Positions 36,147 to 49,031 of a DNA stretch of 64,000 bases are shown piece by piece. Origin of the DNA: Tamarix chinensis (taxonomy: Eukaryota; Streptophyta; Magnoliopsida; Caryophyllales; Tamaricaceae); assembly GCA_030549775.1 (NCBI GenBank), contig CM060173.1:8915802-8979801 (forward strand), written 5' to 3'. Every line of letters begins with the position of its first letter. Within the stretch, counting starts at the first letter, position 1. Position numbers and translations under genes: made by a program. Under the pieces are notes generated by a model, which was not told where the DNA came from, made no database searches, and was given only the letters and a program-made list of their open reading frames with translations.

Positions 36147-38250
36147 TTTAACCTCCAAACAAGAATTCCCCATGTAAATATTTCCCATGCAAAGTACACA
36201 CCCCCTATGCATTGCTCACACTCCCCAACCCTAACCCCTCATATTATTATTTCTCCTTTTATTTTCTCTACTATAATTCATGAGATACCTAGGACATTCT
36301 CCACATATCACTTCACTCACTCCACCCTCTTTATTTTCTTTAATTTCCCATGGCCACTCAAGTCCCACCTAAGACATCTAGGCATACTTATATTAATTTT
36401 TCAATCATACACAATAATATATCCACACATAGCAAGTTTTAACTATACACACAACAAACAATGAAAATCATGCTTACCATACCTTAGCTCATTGCAAGCC
36501 AAGCTGCACCACACATTCTTAGTTCACATACACATATATTTACACATAACAATTAACACACAAGAACACCGATTTCAAAAATAATACTCATAACACAACC
36601 CAAATATTAACTATATCCTTACCTAGTTGGGTTCTGGGCTTGAAGCAAGAATCCTACGCCTGCTCACGGGGAAATGTTTGTTCAATACTTATAATGAGAG
36701 CATCAACTAGGTCATTTCACTTTCTTCCTACCTATTTTTCCTTTTTCCTTATTTGCTTAAACAAAATAATAATAATAATAATAATAATAATGTTAATAAT
36801 AATAAGTTATTAAAATAAATTACACTAAACACGTAAGAGGGAGAAAGGTGTAACCAGAAAGGACCAGCAGGTGAGGGTGGCGGTGGTGGCGACGTGATGG
36901 TGATGGTGGTGGAGATGTAAAGGAAAGGTTTTTAGGTTGGAAAAGAGAGTCAGGGTAAGGTTTCTTGGGTGGTAGAGCTTCCTAGCTTAGGAGGTCTGTG
37001 GTGGTGGTGGTGGTCTTGCGGTGGTAGTGGTGACACCTAAGAGGAAGATATGAAGAAAGGGAATAAAGGAGAGGGAATAAAGGGGGAGGTGGAGGTGTTG
37101 GTGTGGTAGGGGATCTTTCTATGCAGGAAGAGAGTCCGAGAAGGTGGTGAGACAACCGATGGTGGCGGCACAAGGTAGCGCTGGTGGTGGTGCATGGTGT
37201 AAAAGTGCAGATTGATTTGGCCATTTTACACGAGTGAGGAGAGGAGAGAAAGAAAAGGGGAGAGGCTCAGTTGATGTAGTATGATGCAAGAAAGAGTATG
37301 GGAGGTAGTGGAGATGGCGGTGCAGCCTGGCGACAACGGCGGTAGAGTCTGATTGGGCGACGGGAGTATGGGAGACAGGGGTGGATCAAGTAGGAAGAAA
37401 ATGAGAAGGAAGAAGGGAATGGAGGGTTTTTATAGGCGTAGGGGAGGGAGGAAGTGGACAATGAAAAGAAGAAGACAAGGGGGAGTTGGTGGTTGCCAAC
37501 CGGCGTGTAGGCTGGTACGGTTGGCAGGGGGACAATGGTAGGGCAGGTTTGTAGGGGTAAGGGAGGGGGACCATGTAGGGGACGTGACTACTGCATGCCT
37601 TGTAGGGTCAAAAGGGGAAAGGAGGAGGAAGAGAGAGGAGGGGAAGCTATGAAGTGCAGCGGCATGCAGGTGCTGCACAGGTAGGAGGAAGGAGACGAGG
37701 GCAAAAAAGGGAAAGAAGAAAAAAGAGAGGTAGAGAGAGGGAAAATAGGGGTTGTGAGATTTGGGCCGCCACCCGGGGGAGAAATAGAAAGAAAGATTGG
37801 GCTAGGGGAAGAAGAAAGGAAATAAGAGAAGGAAAGGGGGGAGAAAGGTTGGGTCGCTGTTGGGTGCAGCCCAGCTAGCCGAAGGAGAAAAAAGAAAAAA
37901 AGAGGAAGGAAGAAGGAAAAGAAAGAAAACGAGGAAAGAAAAGGAGAAAAGAAAAAAAAAAGGAAAAATGGGTTGGTAGGGTGTTTTGGGTTTTTAGGAG
38001 TTTTAGGGATAATAAATAATAAATAATAATAATAAGTTTCATTAATTTAGAAATTATTATAATTTATATATAATTTATCTTAAGTTAGTTAATTAAAATA
38101 GTCTCCACTAACTATGTCCCTACATCATTTTTTTTATTACCATAATTACTATTATTATTATTTTATTAAAAAGGGTAAAAATAATTAAATCTTATTCAAT
38201 AATTCCTTATTTTATTCTTTAATCCCAAAATAAAGGTTTGGGGTATTATA

Positions 38251-39645
38251 ACTATGATTATGAATATAAAATCAAAGTTGTTTGGAAAGTTGGTGTGTGA
38301 TGGGAAATTATTTTCATATTCCTTGTTCATCTCATATTTTGAATTTGATAGTGAAAGAACGAATGAAAAATATTGAAGAATGTGTGGTGAAGATTTGAGA
38401 AAGTATCAAATATATAGATGAATCAAAAGGTAGGATAATTAAGTTCTATGAATATGTCATGCAATTGAACATATCTATTTCTACCATGTTATGATTGTAA
38501 CGAGGTGGAATTCTACATATTTGATGCTTAGTAGACCATTACATTACAACTAGGATTTATATTATTATGCAACTAATGAACCTAAGTTCAAGTGGGATGT
38601 TTCAAGTAGTGAATAGATCAAGGTAAGAAAAAACATATGATTTGTTACAACCATTATATGATATCACAAATTTATTTTTTAGAGCTGAGTATCCAACATC
38701 TAATCTATACTTCTTTAATGTATAGACTATTTAAAGGTGTCTAGAGAAGGCAATATTGTTTGATGATATGGACATTAGTAGAATGGCAACTCAGATATAT
38801 GGAAAATATGGGAAATATTGGTCAGACTACTCCATGATTCTAGCTTTTGCTATAATATTTTTATCCATATTTCAAGTTTGATTTTGTGATATTTGCTTTT
38901 CTAAAATTATATGGAACCGACAAGGGTTCATAGATAGCCAAAGAAGTGTATGCTCAACTTCTTGAGTAATTCAAGTAATATGAGGATAATTGTCAAGTAT
39001 ATTCTTGTGTTCCAATCTTGTTTACTCAAAGAGAAGTCAACATTTGCCAACAAAATGACAACATTAGAGTTAAACTATTATTGTTAAATATTAAGTTTAC
39101 TAATATCTTTTAAATTCATCCTATTCTTTAGTTAACTTATTATTATTATGTTTTTATAAATAGTCTTATTCTTTGTTTTTTAAGGAATTTGACTCTTCAA
39201 TATTTCTTGAAGCTGGTGGTATTGGAAAATTAAATTAGAGAGTTATCATGAAATTCAAAGAATGGAGTGATTGATTAGCCTTGATGTGGTTTCTTGTTGG
39301 AAGAATAAATCCAATTACTTTCTGATTTTTAGTTCTATAGCAAAAGACATTCTCATTATTAAAATCACCACAATTGCTTCATAGTCTAATTTTAATATGG
39401 CTGGTAGGATATTGAATAAGTGGAGAAATTCTCTTTTGCCAAAAAAATATTGATGTATCAGTAACAACACATAATTAATTATATGAATATAGAGGTAATT
39501 TGAATATTTAAATACATTTATTTTATTATGGTTATGAATTATGTGAAATAACTCATATTTTTAGTATTTTCATGGATTTTGAAAAAGATGGTTGTATTAT
39601 GAACATGTCTAAACCAAACAATGAGGCTAATTGAAGAGTTGGAGG
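38251..39645 (+). pseudogene. Second hAT transposase (hAT-2), C-terminal half
   Basis: The frame that stopped at 30691 resumes here. Recognisable pieces are a decayed VCDGKLFSYS (the C-x-x-H region), VTRWNSTYLMLS (38490-38530) and the dimerization block with KDILIIKITTIAS and GRILNKWRNSLLPKK (39325-39450), followed by LYEYRGN. These are in the same order as in hAT-1 but with many stops and frameshifts. A tail with FEKDGCIMNMSKPNNEAN follows. Confidence 0.8.
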
Positions 39646-40125
39646 TAATTTTTCTGAGCTATTGTACTTTTGATGAGTTAGTTATCACTCACTTTTGTTG
39701 TTGAGTTGATTGTTGCATGCCCTTGGTGGCATAAAGTTCTGCAAACCTGATTAGGTGTTTTGAGAGTTTATTGAAGTTATTGAATGAACTAGGGATGTTG
39801 AATCACCATCAACTGAACTTATTTTAGACACTTGAATTTATTAAGAAATAATTACATGTTCAAGTTGTGTCATGTTGTTAACTAGTGCAATAACTCATTT
39901 TTACTACATATTCAAGTTTTATGGAGTTTATTTCCATGCTACATTAGTATCTATTAGTAGTGTAATGGAAAGTTAGGTGGTAGTGTCTTGGTTTGTTAGA
40001 AAAGTAAGATGCATGTCAAGTATAAGTGTGGCACCAATACTCATTCATATATGCTTTCTCCTTATCTATATAGACGAATCGTTACCTATTAGGTTGTTAC
40101 TTTTGGTTTATAATCACTTATTCTA

Positions 40126-40161
<36 letters not shown>

Positions 40162-41060
40162 TTTTCTATTACAAAAATATGCCTATTATTTTCTATAAAT
40201 TGAATTTTTCTTTTGATCTACTTTTTTGTATTGTTTTTTTTTCTCTTAACTTATTATCCTCATTATAATTCATTATATTTTATTCCATAAATAATTATTA
40301 TGTACCTATTGCAAAATAAGCTAGAATTTAGGCCTTTATGAGGAAACATTATGCTTTGTTGATATAAATGTTGACATTATTAGAGAGTGTGTTAGAAAAT
40401 TAGCACAAGCTCTTTGAAATGCATGTAAGTCTATTAGGCTTTTCCTTTTCAAAGTGGCAATTCAATCTCACAAATTTGAATCGTCTAATGTCTTTTCTTT
40501 ATTAAGGTAAGAATAGTATTTGATGTTGGATAGTATGTTGTTAGGTTGATGAATTTATGTAGGTTCACATCAAGAGGCTGCTTATATTTTGATGTTGAAG
40601 CTTGCACTTTGATGTTTTCTGGCTAATGTTAACCTTCAAGGCTTAATAGGAAAGGGATCGAAAACAACTTTTAGTTGATCATCTTGTATACAATGGTATA
40701 ATGTAGATCGTATCCACTCATTACATGTTAACTCAGTGATCACATCTTACCTTTGTGTATATCTAGGATTGTAGAAACTTTTGAATGTTAGAGTTAGTTT
40801 GAATTGGTTTAGTTATATAGTTTTTATTTTGTTAGTAGAGCTACCAATATGAGGTAAGCCTATAATGTTATTGATCATCTTGCTCTAGTCTCCATGCTTT
40901 TGATTGTGGTGATATTAATATGTGGTAAGCCAACTACTTTTTAATCTTCTAGGAAGATAAAAGTGTCAATTGTCTGGTATTTTTATATTAAAGCTACCAA
41001 CTTGGGGTAAACCCAAGTTTTTGATTAGTTTGGGTACACCTAATAAACTAAGTGTTGGAT
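39646..41060. other. AT-rich 3' flank of hAT-2, nothing coding recognised
   Basis: No gene is seen. A (TA) run of about 28 bases lies at 40131-40158. Short dispersed repeats such as GGTAAGCC near ACCAA(T/C)(A/T)TG occur at 40845-41010. Confidence 0.4.
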
Positions 41061-41064
41061 ATGT

Positions 41065-41330
41065 GTTTTTTTAGGCTTGTATATTTGTGTTTTGAGTTAT
41101 ATGAGTTGGATATATTTGCATAATTATTATCTTATGGTTCCTTTTGAGGCTTCCATATTTTTGTCTTGGGTTACAAATGTTGGAAGTGCTTATATGGAGT
41201 CTTTAGAGGCTTAAACATTTGTGTATTGAGTTACAAATGATGGACATATGCCTTTGGAGGCTTTTTTAAGTGCTTCTATGGTGTCTTTTGAGGCTTGCAT
41301 GTTTGTATCTTGAGTTAAAGATGTTAGATG
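41065..41330. repeat. Degenerate tandem repeat, about four units of 65-80 bp
   Basis: Units share GAGGCTT(G/C)(C/T)AT(A/G)TTTGT(A/G)T(C/T)TTGAGTTA followed by a GTTGGA(T/A)(A/G)T-like piece and TGGTGTCTTT. Recurrence is clear near 41072, 41148, 41206 and 41300. Confidence 0.6.
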
Positions 41331-41619
41331 TATTTTTATTGTTATTATTTTATGATATTAGATGGAAGTGAATTAATATTTGGATGGTGTAGTATAGTTT
41401 CCCTTTTTTTTCCTCTAATTTTATTACTATACTTTAGTGTTGGTATAAATGGATATTTTATATACGTAAGAAGTGTTATATACTTCAAGAAAGTATATTA
41501 TTTCTAGATTTTGATGTAAGTAATAGGTTGGATTAGTTGTACATCTATATTATTTAATGTTTTATAAAGTTTTGGAAATTCTGAGTCATATTAGTTATGG
41601 GTTAATGTTAATTTTTGGG

Positions 41620-41900
41620 TAGGTACCAAGTTGGATATTTTCAGATTCAGATTTTGGATAAATAATGGATCGGGTCGGGTCATTTTAGATTTATATTTTT
41701 TGGGTTATATCAGATTTTGGGTAAGTGGCAAGTTTGGTCGGGTCTATTCTAGACTTATGATTTCTCAAATTATATCAGATATCGAATATGTATCGGATTG
41801 AACCAGATGTATTTTGGGTTATTAATTATTCGAGCAATATCATATTGGATTTCAGGCATATTGGATCAGTATTCATTGAATTTTTAGGGTTAGGTCAACT
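41620..41900. repeat. Short repeats of GGGTCATTTTAGA / TTTTGGGTTA type
   Basis: Pieces such as GGATCGGGTCGGGTCATTTT, TATATCAGATTTTGGGTAAG and GGTCGGGTCTATTCTAGA resemble 23880-24180. They may mark the outer end of hAT-2. The adjoining LINE fragment obscures any terminus. Confidence 0.4.
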
Positions 41901-42325
41901 TTTTCCAAGTCTAACTTTGGCACTGCTATAATTTAGGGACACCTGAAATCAAGAACATAAAGCTCATTAATTTGAACTTTTCTAATAACATATTACTATT
42001 TAGCAAAGGTCGCATCCTATCAGATAGGCTATTACTGAGTAAAATGTAGGAACTTGCTACTACATCTAGTCTCATAACCAATCCTAATAAAATTATTATG
42101 CATTTTGAAGGTGTTGATGATGGCACAAAAGGTGCAATATTGGATCTAGGTAACTCTTTCGTTTAGGTACTTAGGAGTAGCACTCAATATCACTTCGCTC
42201 TCAATCAATAATATCAATCCCTTATTAGCAAAAACATAACTAAGTGAAAATCTTAGCATTGAAATGCTTGTCATTTGTAGGGGAGTTACAAGTTTTGCAA
42301 TTTATAATCTTTTGGATCACAAATT
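41885..42325 (+). pseudogene. L1-type LINE reverse transcriptase fragment (LINE-3)
   Basis: The plus strand reads SNNILLFSKGRILSDRLLLS (in place of the FADDLLLF region), ITNPNKIIMHFEGVDDGTK, then GNSF and a ring of short matches to the segment after the active site in LINE RT. The catalytic FADD is lost. It is only about 440 bp and is cut on the right by the minus-strand LINE-1. Confidence 0.7.
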
Positions 42326-42329
42326 TTTC

Positions 42330-45300
42330 TTTTTAGAGGGAAAATCAAGCTTTTATTAAGTAGTGAATTTAGTACAACTTAGTTCCCAGAATCTATCTAA
42401 ACACTGCATTACAAAGAGTCTATTCCTGCTTATATGGGGAGTCGAGTACCTAGCTGAGACAATATGAATAATTTTCTTAACAAGGTCCTTCCATCTATAA
42501 TTGATTTTGGAAAAAAAACTTCGAATTCTTGGCAATCCAACACACATAGATGCACACTGCACTTAGTGTTCGGGCTAAATGAATCTTCCTTTTTGAGACC
42601 CTTGTTCCTTGAGCTAAGGTTGCCAATAAATCTGGCCATCTTTTAGGTATCCCCTTCAAACCGATAGATGCATAGGCATACTTCAAGAGATGCTTCATTA
42701 CTAGACAAGTGAATAGAAGATGGGGGAGGGTTTCAAGTGCATCACAAAAACAGCAAGATTGATCCTCCACAATTGAATATCTGCTAAGAATATCTTTAGT
42801 AGGGAGTTTGTTGTGAGCAGCAATCCAAAGAAGGACTTTATGTTTAGGGCTTGCATTATTCATCCAGACTGATTTCCACTAATTAACTAGATTCTCTCTT
42901 AGCCTTAGATGGTCATACACTGAACTGATTTCATAAGCTTGAGAAGGAGTAAAATTGTGAAACGTAGAATGGAGATTATCTTTGATCTTGAACAAATTTT
43001 TAATAATCCATGATGCAATAGATGGGATCTTAGCATTCCATATGGATTCCCCTTTTATATAGTAGTTGTGAATCCACTTAACCCATATACTATTTTTCTC
43101 CTGGGCTATATGCCACAAATGTTATCCCACTGCTTCTATGTTCCAAATTTAAAGATCCAACGTCCCCAGACCTCCCTCCTATTTTGGAATACATACAGTG
43201 GACCATGCAATTAAGGCTCTTTTGGAAGGCCCAGCTTTTCATGTCCATAAAAAATTCCTGCATAAACTTATAATCTTAAGGATGAGTTTTTTAGGAAGGA
43301 TAAGAATCTGGCTCCAATACATCTGGATACCATTAATAACAGACCTGAGCAGCTGCAATCTTCCTGCATAGGACAAGAATCTTGTGGACCAATGTTGTAT
43401 CCTATTAGTGATTTTCTCAACCAACTTCATCATTTGATCATACCTTAAGCGAGCAGAAGAAAGAGGGATCCCCATATAATTAAAAGGCATGGTACCCTCG
43501 GGGGATAAGATGAATTTTGTAATTTTAAGCTTCTGCCTCTCTGTAACCCCTCCAAAATAAATGAAACTTTTTCCAGGGCTAATATGCAGGCCTGATACAC
43601 TTCTGAACTGATATAGCTGATTCATTAGTAAGGTAACTGACTTTAGATTACTCTTACATAATAGTAGCAGATCATCAGCAAAGAAGAGATTAATAATGTG
43701 CAACCTTTTACATTTTGGATGCCCTCTAAAGCCTTCCATAGCCCATAGCTGCTGAAGCATTCTTGACAGATATTCCATTGCAATGACAAATAGATAAGGG
43801 GACAGTGGGTCTCCTTACCTTAGCCCTCTTTGTGCTTGGAAGGGAGTGAGCATATCTCCATTAATAGAGAGAGTATATTTGACATGGGTCATACAAGCCA
43901 TAATTAACTTAACCAAATGGGGAGGAAACATTAACCCCAAAAGGAATTTTTCCAAGAAATTCCAATTGATGGAATCGTAGGCCTTCATGATATCCACCTT
44001 CATCATGCATCTAGGGGAAGCATGCTTTCTACCACACATTCTTATTAGCTCATGAGCCAACAATATGTTTTTCCCTATAGTCCTCCCTTTAACAAAATTA
44101 GATTGAGAGGTACTTATAATATCAGGCAGTAAGTGTTGAATTCTTGCTGCTAAAACTTTGGATAAAATCTTATAAAGGATAGAACAACAAGCAATTGGAC
44201 TGAAGTCTGTGACTTTACTAGGGTTATCATGCTTAGGAATTAGCAACAAAACAGTGGGGGTGATAAAGGACGGAATTGTACCTGAGTAGAAAATATTATT
44301 AACAAACTGACAAATATCCTCCCCTATTATCTCCTAGGAAGTTTTTAATAAACCTGCAGTAAAGCTTGTCTAACTTCATTGTAGATTATAGGCTTGAGAA
44401 GATCATGTTGCTATTCAGGTTTGAGAGTGGCCCCTTTCTACAAGAGATTTATGTCCACCTTCTGAGCATTAGGATCATTTGAAGCAGTGCCTAAAGGGGA
44501 ACGATAATACTCAGCAAAGGCTGCTTTGATTGAATCAGGATCAGTTGCCCAGCCCCATGCATGTTCTGGATTTTTGAAATACATATCTTATTCTATCTTG
44601 CTTTCATAGTAGCAAAAAATAATTGGTTGCTAGAGTCTCCCAGTTGCAACCATTTAATGCCTGATTTTTGTTTAAGGAAACTCTCCTCACATTTAGCATA
44701 ATGCTCATACTTCTTTATACATTCCTTTTCCTCCTCTTGTAACTTGCTGTAGGTAGGATAATTTTTAATTCTATATTGGATAGAAACAAGCTTCTGTCTT
44801 TGCTCAACCACCTTTTGCATGATGCCACCAAAGTTTACTTTGTTCAATTCTCTGCATTTATGTTTTAGATGGTGCATGGCATTTTTAATTTTAGTGAATA
44901 CAGAACAGCTATTAGAGATATGCCATACCTCAGTCACCATCTGCAAGAAATTATCATCATATGTCCACATATCAAAAAATTTGAAACGACCCTTAGGGTA
45001 AGGTCTGTTAGGGTTTAAACACACCATAGCAGGACAATGGTATGAAAAAATGGGAGATTGGAACTCTATTGATGCATTTGTGAAGGTTTCAAGCCATTTA
45101 GTATTGCCCATAACCCTGTCAAGCTTACACATGATCTTCCCATCCCCAAACTATCTGTTAGACCATGTATAAGTGTAGCCTGTATAATGCAGATCATCTA
45201 TCATTACATTCTGCAGATAAGATTTAAAATCCTCTACATCCCGAGCATCTAAGCCTGCTCCTTGAAACTTTTCATTATCTTTCAAAACAATATTGAAGTC

Positions 45301-46181
45301 CCCTAAAACTAACTAGGGCTTATCAGTTATAACTGTGGATTCTAGCCAATGCCAAATATCTCTCCTTTCACATCCTTGATTATGAGCATAAATGAAGGAA
45401 ACAAAAATAATAGTGCCAGTAGATAGGAAGATAGCCTTGACTTGAATACCCTGGGTTTAAGTGCTATCTTCTGCACCTACCAAATATTATTGTCCCATAA
45501 GCACCAGACTCTCCCATTATGATGATGATTATATTTATCAGTAGCTTGATACTGACTCCCCAACTTCATCCTAACTGCTGCTACTTTAGAGGATTTTATT
45601 CTAGTTTCTAGTAAACCAATTAAAGAGACCCCATTCACTTTGATCCAATATCTTAATTCCTTTTGCTTAAAAGGTTTATTAAGACCTCGGATGTTCCATG
45701 CACAAATCATGTAAAACAATGATTCAGGAAAGGTGTCTTCAACACCTGGATTTCCTTTCTCCTTGATCCATCTTGGATCAATGTCCAGTGAAACAAACCT
45801 ATTATTTAGAGGTAAAACTGAGTTAGAAACCTCATTGGTTTGAGTAAGCATAGCAGATTGGTGTGAGTTTTGCCCCATATCCTGATGAGTTTGTCTAGGC
45901 TTCCACACAGGTCTCTTGTGGTATGCTGTTGTATAAGATCTCTTGGCCCCATCTTGGGAGGTATCATCTGTTGTGGTTCCCTGATAAAGTGTTGCTCAGT
46001 TTTTTGGTTATCTGTATTCACATTGTCATTTGCATGTTGATTTTTCTTAGGACATGATCTGAGGTTATGTCCAAAAGTATTACAACCACTGCAATATGAA
46101 GGTCTCCATTCATAAAGAATTGGTTGATTGATAATTCCTCCATTCGGGTCTTCTATATCCACAGACTCTACATATTTTTTT
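42330..46181 (-). pseudogene. L1-type LINE, ORF1 end and ORF2 (LINE-1)
   Basis: Read right to left. The ORF1 C-terminal part has a zinc knuckle CSGCNTFGHNLRSC (about 46095-46055). ORF2 starts near 45700 with the apurinic endonuclease ICAWNIRGLNKPFKQKELRY, then the catalytic GDFN (about 45290-45304) and KLDRVMGN. A linker is followed by reverse transcriptase with LIPKHDNPSKVTDFSPIACC, MMKVDIMKAYDSINW and the FADDLLLL active site (near 43675). After the RT come FLSYAGRLQLLRSVINGI and the zf-RVT part WIAAHNKLPT with CCFCDALETLPHLLFTC. The 3' end has an A-rich tail near 42324-42345. At least six stops or frameshifts occur, but long segments are intact, so it is moderately old. The 5' end abuts an LTR at 46182. 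Confidence 0.92.
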
Positions 46182-48266
46182 TGTAACATCCACTTCCATT
46201 TCCACAAATTTTTGGTATTAGGAATGTCTATTTTATACCTTGCTAGGATTTTTCTTAAAATCTCAAATATGATAGTATATTTGGTGATATTAATCTCATT
46301 AAAGGAGTAAATTTAATTATATTTAATTATGGCAATTGTCGTAGTATGTTGAGATTGCAAGATTTGGGATTTTAGGTTGTAATGGTTTTGGCCATGGGGC
46401 CATTTAGGCTTTTAGTGGATTATCTTAATTAGAACTAATTATATTTTTGAGATGGTAATAATATAATGGTGGTTGTGTGTAAAATTGGTAAAATTTATAA
46501 ACTTGTAGAATTTTGTGAATTATGTGGGAATTTCGGCCTAAGTGTAAAATGGCCTTCTTATAAGTTTTTGAGGAAAATAAATATGTTATCATGTTCCTTG
46601 AGCTTTTTACAATAAAGTTGATGTATAATATGTTAAGTTCTGGATGGGGATGAGTGAAGTTGTGAAAATAATAAAACTAGAGATGTTTAGGTGGACTAAG
46701 AGCATTTTAGTTATTTTGGATTAAATTTGGAAAATTTTGTGTTGCACGAGTGTCATTGGGCTAAAATACAATAAGTATGACATGTGAAGTGTTTTAGTAA
46801 ATTATGAACAACATAGGTATGATTTTATAAAAAAAATGACTTAAATTGGGCATAGAAATTGAAAGGGTAAAATTGGTATTTTATGTGAATTTTTCGAAAG
46901 TTAAGTTATAATTTTTGAATATGGTATTGTTAACGAGATATTGGAATGATGTGTCAAACTTGGTGAGTTGGAGAACCTTGTATATGGAGTCGTGGTGTAC
47001 TTGTAAAATTAAGGTTTTTAAGAGGGCATTATGGTATTTTTCCTTGCATAATATCACTTTGTTCTTGTTGAGTTGTCTCGTTTATTATCTTTTCTTCATT
47101 TTGTTATAACATGTTTAATTTGATTAACTTTGATAAAATTCTAAGAAATTTAAATGAATACAATTGTTGGAATAAATTCATAATAATATAAGATTCTTTT
47201 AAGAAGTTGGTAGACAACTTTTCTCATGGTAAGTTAATGGTAATAAAAGTGGAAATACGATGACATTAAGTAACTTAAGTGATGCTCTTTTTATGTCTTA
47301 AGTGTTTGTTAACGATTTAATAAAACACTACTATTTAAAGTGGAAGATTGCACGAGATAGGGCCAAAGTGATTCCAAGTGTTCAATAATTTGATTATAGA
47401 AGTTAATTGCTTGGTCCTAATGAAACCATAGGTCCCTAGTCTATTCTATCTGACCAATCTACGGGCTCATAAGGGTATGTATAATTAAATATTAGAGTTT
47501 TACAAGTGGCCTATAAGTATTGTACCTTATATGTGAGAGTATTAGTGAGGTTGAATACCCTTTTTTCCATCTATAGACAAAAGGGAGAGTAAATGTTACA
47601 TATTAGTAAGGTTGATTGTCCTTCTCCCATCTATAGGGAAAAGCGAAGAGGAATGTTTTTATTACAAGTGGTTTACTGATTTCAATGTGACTAATTGTAT
47701 TGAATTGTGTGAATCACATAATGAAAAACTTTATATATGACTTTCTCTTGGACCGCCTTATATTTTCAGCATATATGTATTGTATCTATCTTGTCATTAG
47801 ATTTTTTGTGTCATGCATGCCCTTTTCTATGGATGTGTATTGTTCCTTTAGTTTGTATGTAGCGTACGAATTATAATTTTCATGAGTGTTTCTCATTGGT
47901 AAGAGTAGACACCACCTTGTTTTGCAGGTAATCGTTGATTGATGCCTTTGAGGTGATTGCCTACAGTGAGTGGTTGTGGGTTGGTTAAGTATATGGTTAT
48001 CTGGATCTCTCTCTCTCTTTGGACATTTAGTCCTTTGTTTTCTATCATATTTGTTATCTCTTTGTTTTATAATGTTGTATCATCATAGGATTAAGTATTT
48101 TCTATACCTGATTTGTAGGTATGAGTTACTTTTTAGCCTTATACCCGACATAGATGAGGTATAGAGAGTATTTAATTTATAATGGATGGGGCATAGTACC
48201 CAATATTTCATAATTAATTCTTCCCCAAAAAATAAATAGTTTTAGTAGTAATTTTTGGGTGTTACA
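46182..48266 (+). repeat. Gypsy-type LTR, TGTAACA...TGTTACA, 2.1 kb
   Basis: It starts TGTAACATCCACTTCC and ends TTTTTGGGTGTTACA. It carries the family landmarks ACTATTTAAAGTGGAAGATT (47330) and GTATGTAGCGTACGAATTAT (47857), in the same order as in the 3.9 kb LTR. No coding domain is seen. The flanking pentamers TTTTT and AGGTT do not match, so either the target duplication has decayed or one border has been rearranged. Confidence 0.7.
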
Positions 48267-49031
48267 AGGTTCACATACATGATCAGGCAAAAGAGGGTAT
48301 CATACATGGAATAAGGATCTACAGATGTGCGCTAATGGTGCCCCATTTTTATTTTTTATTTTTACAAACAATCCCATCCTTTTTATTATGGAAAAAATTA
48401 AACAAAGCTAGGGTAATAAAATAGATTATGTTCCGGTATGAAAGAGTTTTGGAGGAAAAATTAAGCATCAAGAAGTCAAAAGTGATGTTTGCTATTAGAG
48501 TTGACAACCTTGCTAAAGAAGCAATCAATGAGACCCTAGGAGTTGATAAAGTGCCCCCATTACAAAAAATACCTATGGCTTCCAACAATGATTTGGAGGT
48601 CAAAGATGATCATTTTCAGTTATATTAAGAATAGAATAAAAAAATAAGTTATCTACTTGGAAACAAAAACTTCTATCCATGTCAAGGAAATCAGTTTTGA
48701 TAAAATTTGTGGCACAAGCTATCCAAGCCTACATCATGAGTTGTTTTGTGCTCACAACCACAATCTGTAATGAAATAGCTTTGTCACAATTCTGGTGGGG
48801 TGGTCATGGTGAGGACAAAGGAATACACTAGGTTAAATGGAACCAGCTTTGTCAGAAAGAAAAAAAAAATCGAGGGAGGCTTGGAATTTGGGGAAATCAA
48901 TTATTTCAATCTAGAAATGGTAGCTAAGAAAAGTTTGAGGATTGCAATTGTTTAATCTTCACTCCTAACCAACATAATAAAAATTAAGTACTTTCTAGAG
49001 AATACTTTCATAGATGGTAAGACAAACTACT
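48267..49031 (+). pseudogene. L1-type LINE RT, first part (LINE-2)
   Basis: The plus strand reads IIHGIRIYRCA, FRYERVLEEKLSIKKSKVMF (residues after the RT active site), then, over several frames, AIQAYIMSCFVLTTTICNEI and LSQFWWGGHGEDKGIH, followed by RYFLEN-like and DGKTNY pieces. AIPTYAMSCF and FWWG are hallmark motifs of plant LINE ORF2. The sequence breaks off at 49031 and continues at 54633. It comes from a different LINE copy than LINE-1. Confidence 0.82.

Larger units (their letters stand above)
30692..38250 (-). repeat. Reverse-oriented gypsy solo LTR, split by a second LTR
   Basis: On the minus strand the LTR starts at 38250 with a mutated TGTAATACCCC and ends at 30692 with GGTGTTACA. 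It is interrupted at 36147/32226 by the forward LTR of the same family. Its own length is about 3.64 kb. The flanking pentamers AGTAT (30687-30691) and ACTAT (38251-38255) look like a diverged 5-bp target duplication, and the hAT reading continues across it. The TATA-like TTTTATAGGC (37428-37437, minus-strand GCCTATAAAA) matches the position of the TATA box in the forward copy. No internal retrotransposon domains are present, so it is a solo LTR. Confidence 0.85.

Noticed and set aside
36982..37878. Several short open frames on both strands
   Set aside because: They fall in the reverse copy of the same LTR leader. Purine/pyrimidine bias removes stops without indicating a protein.
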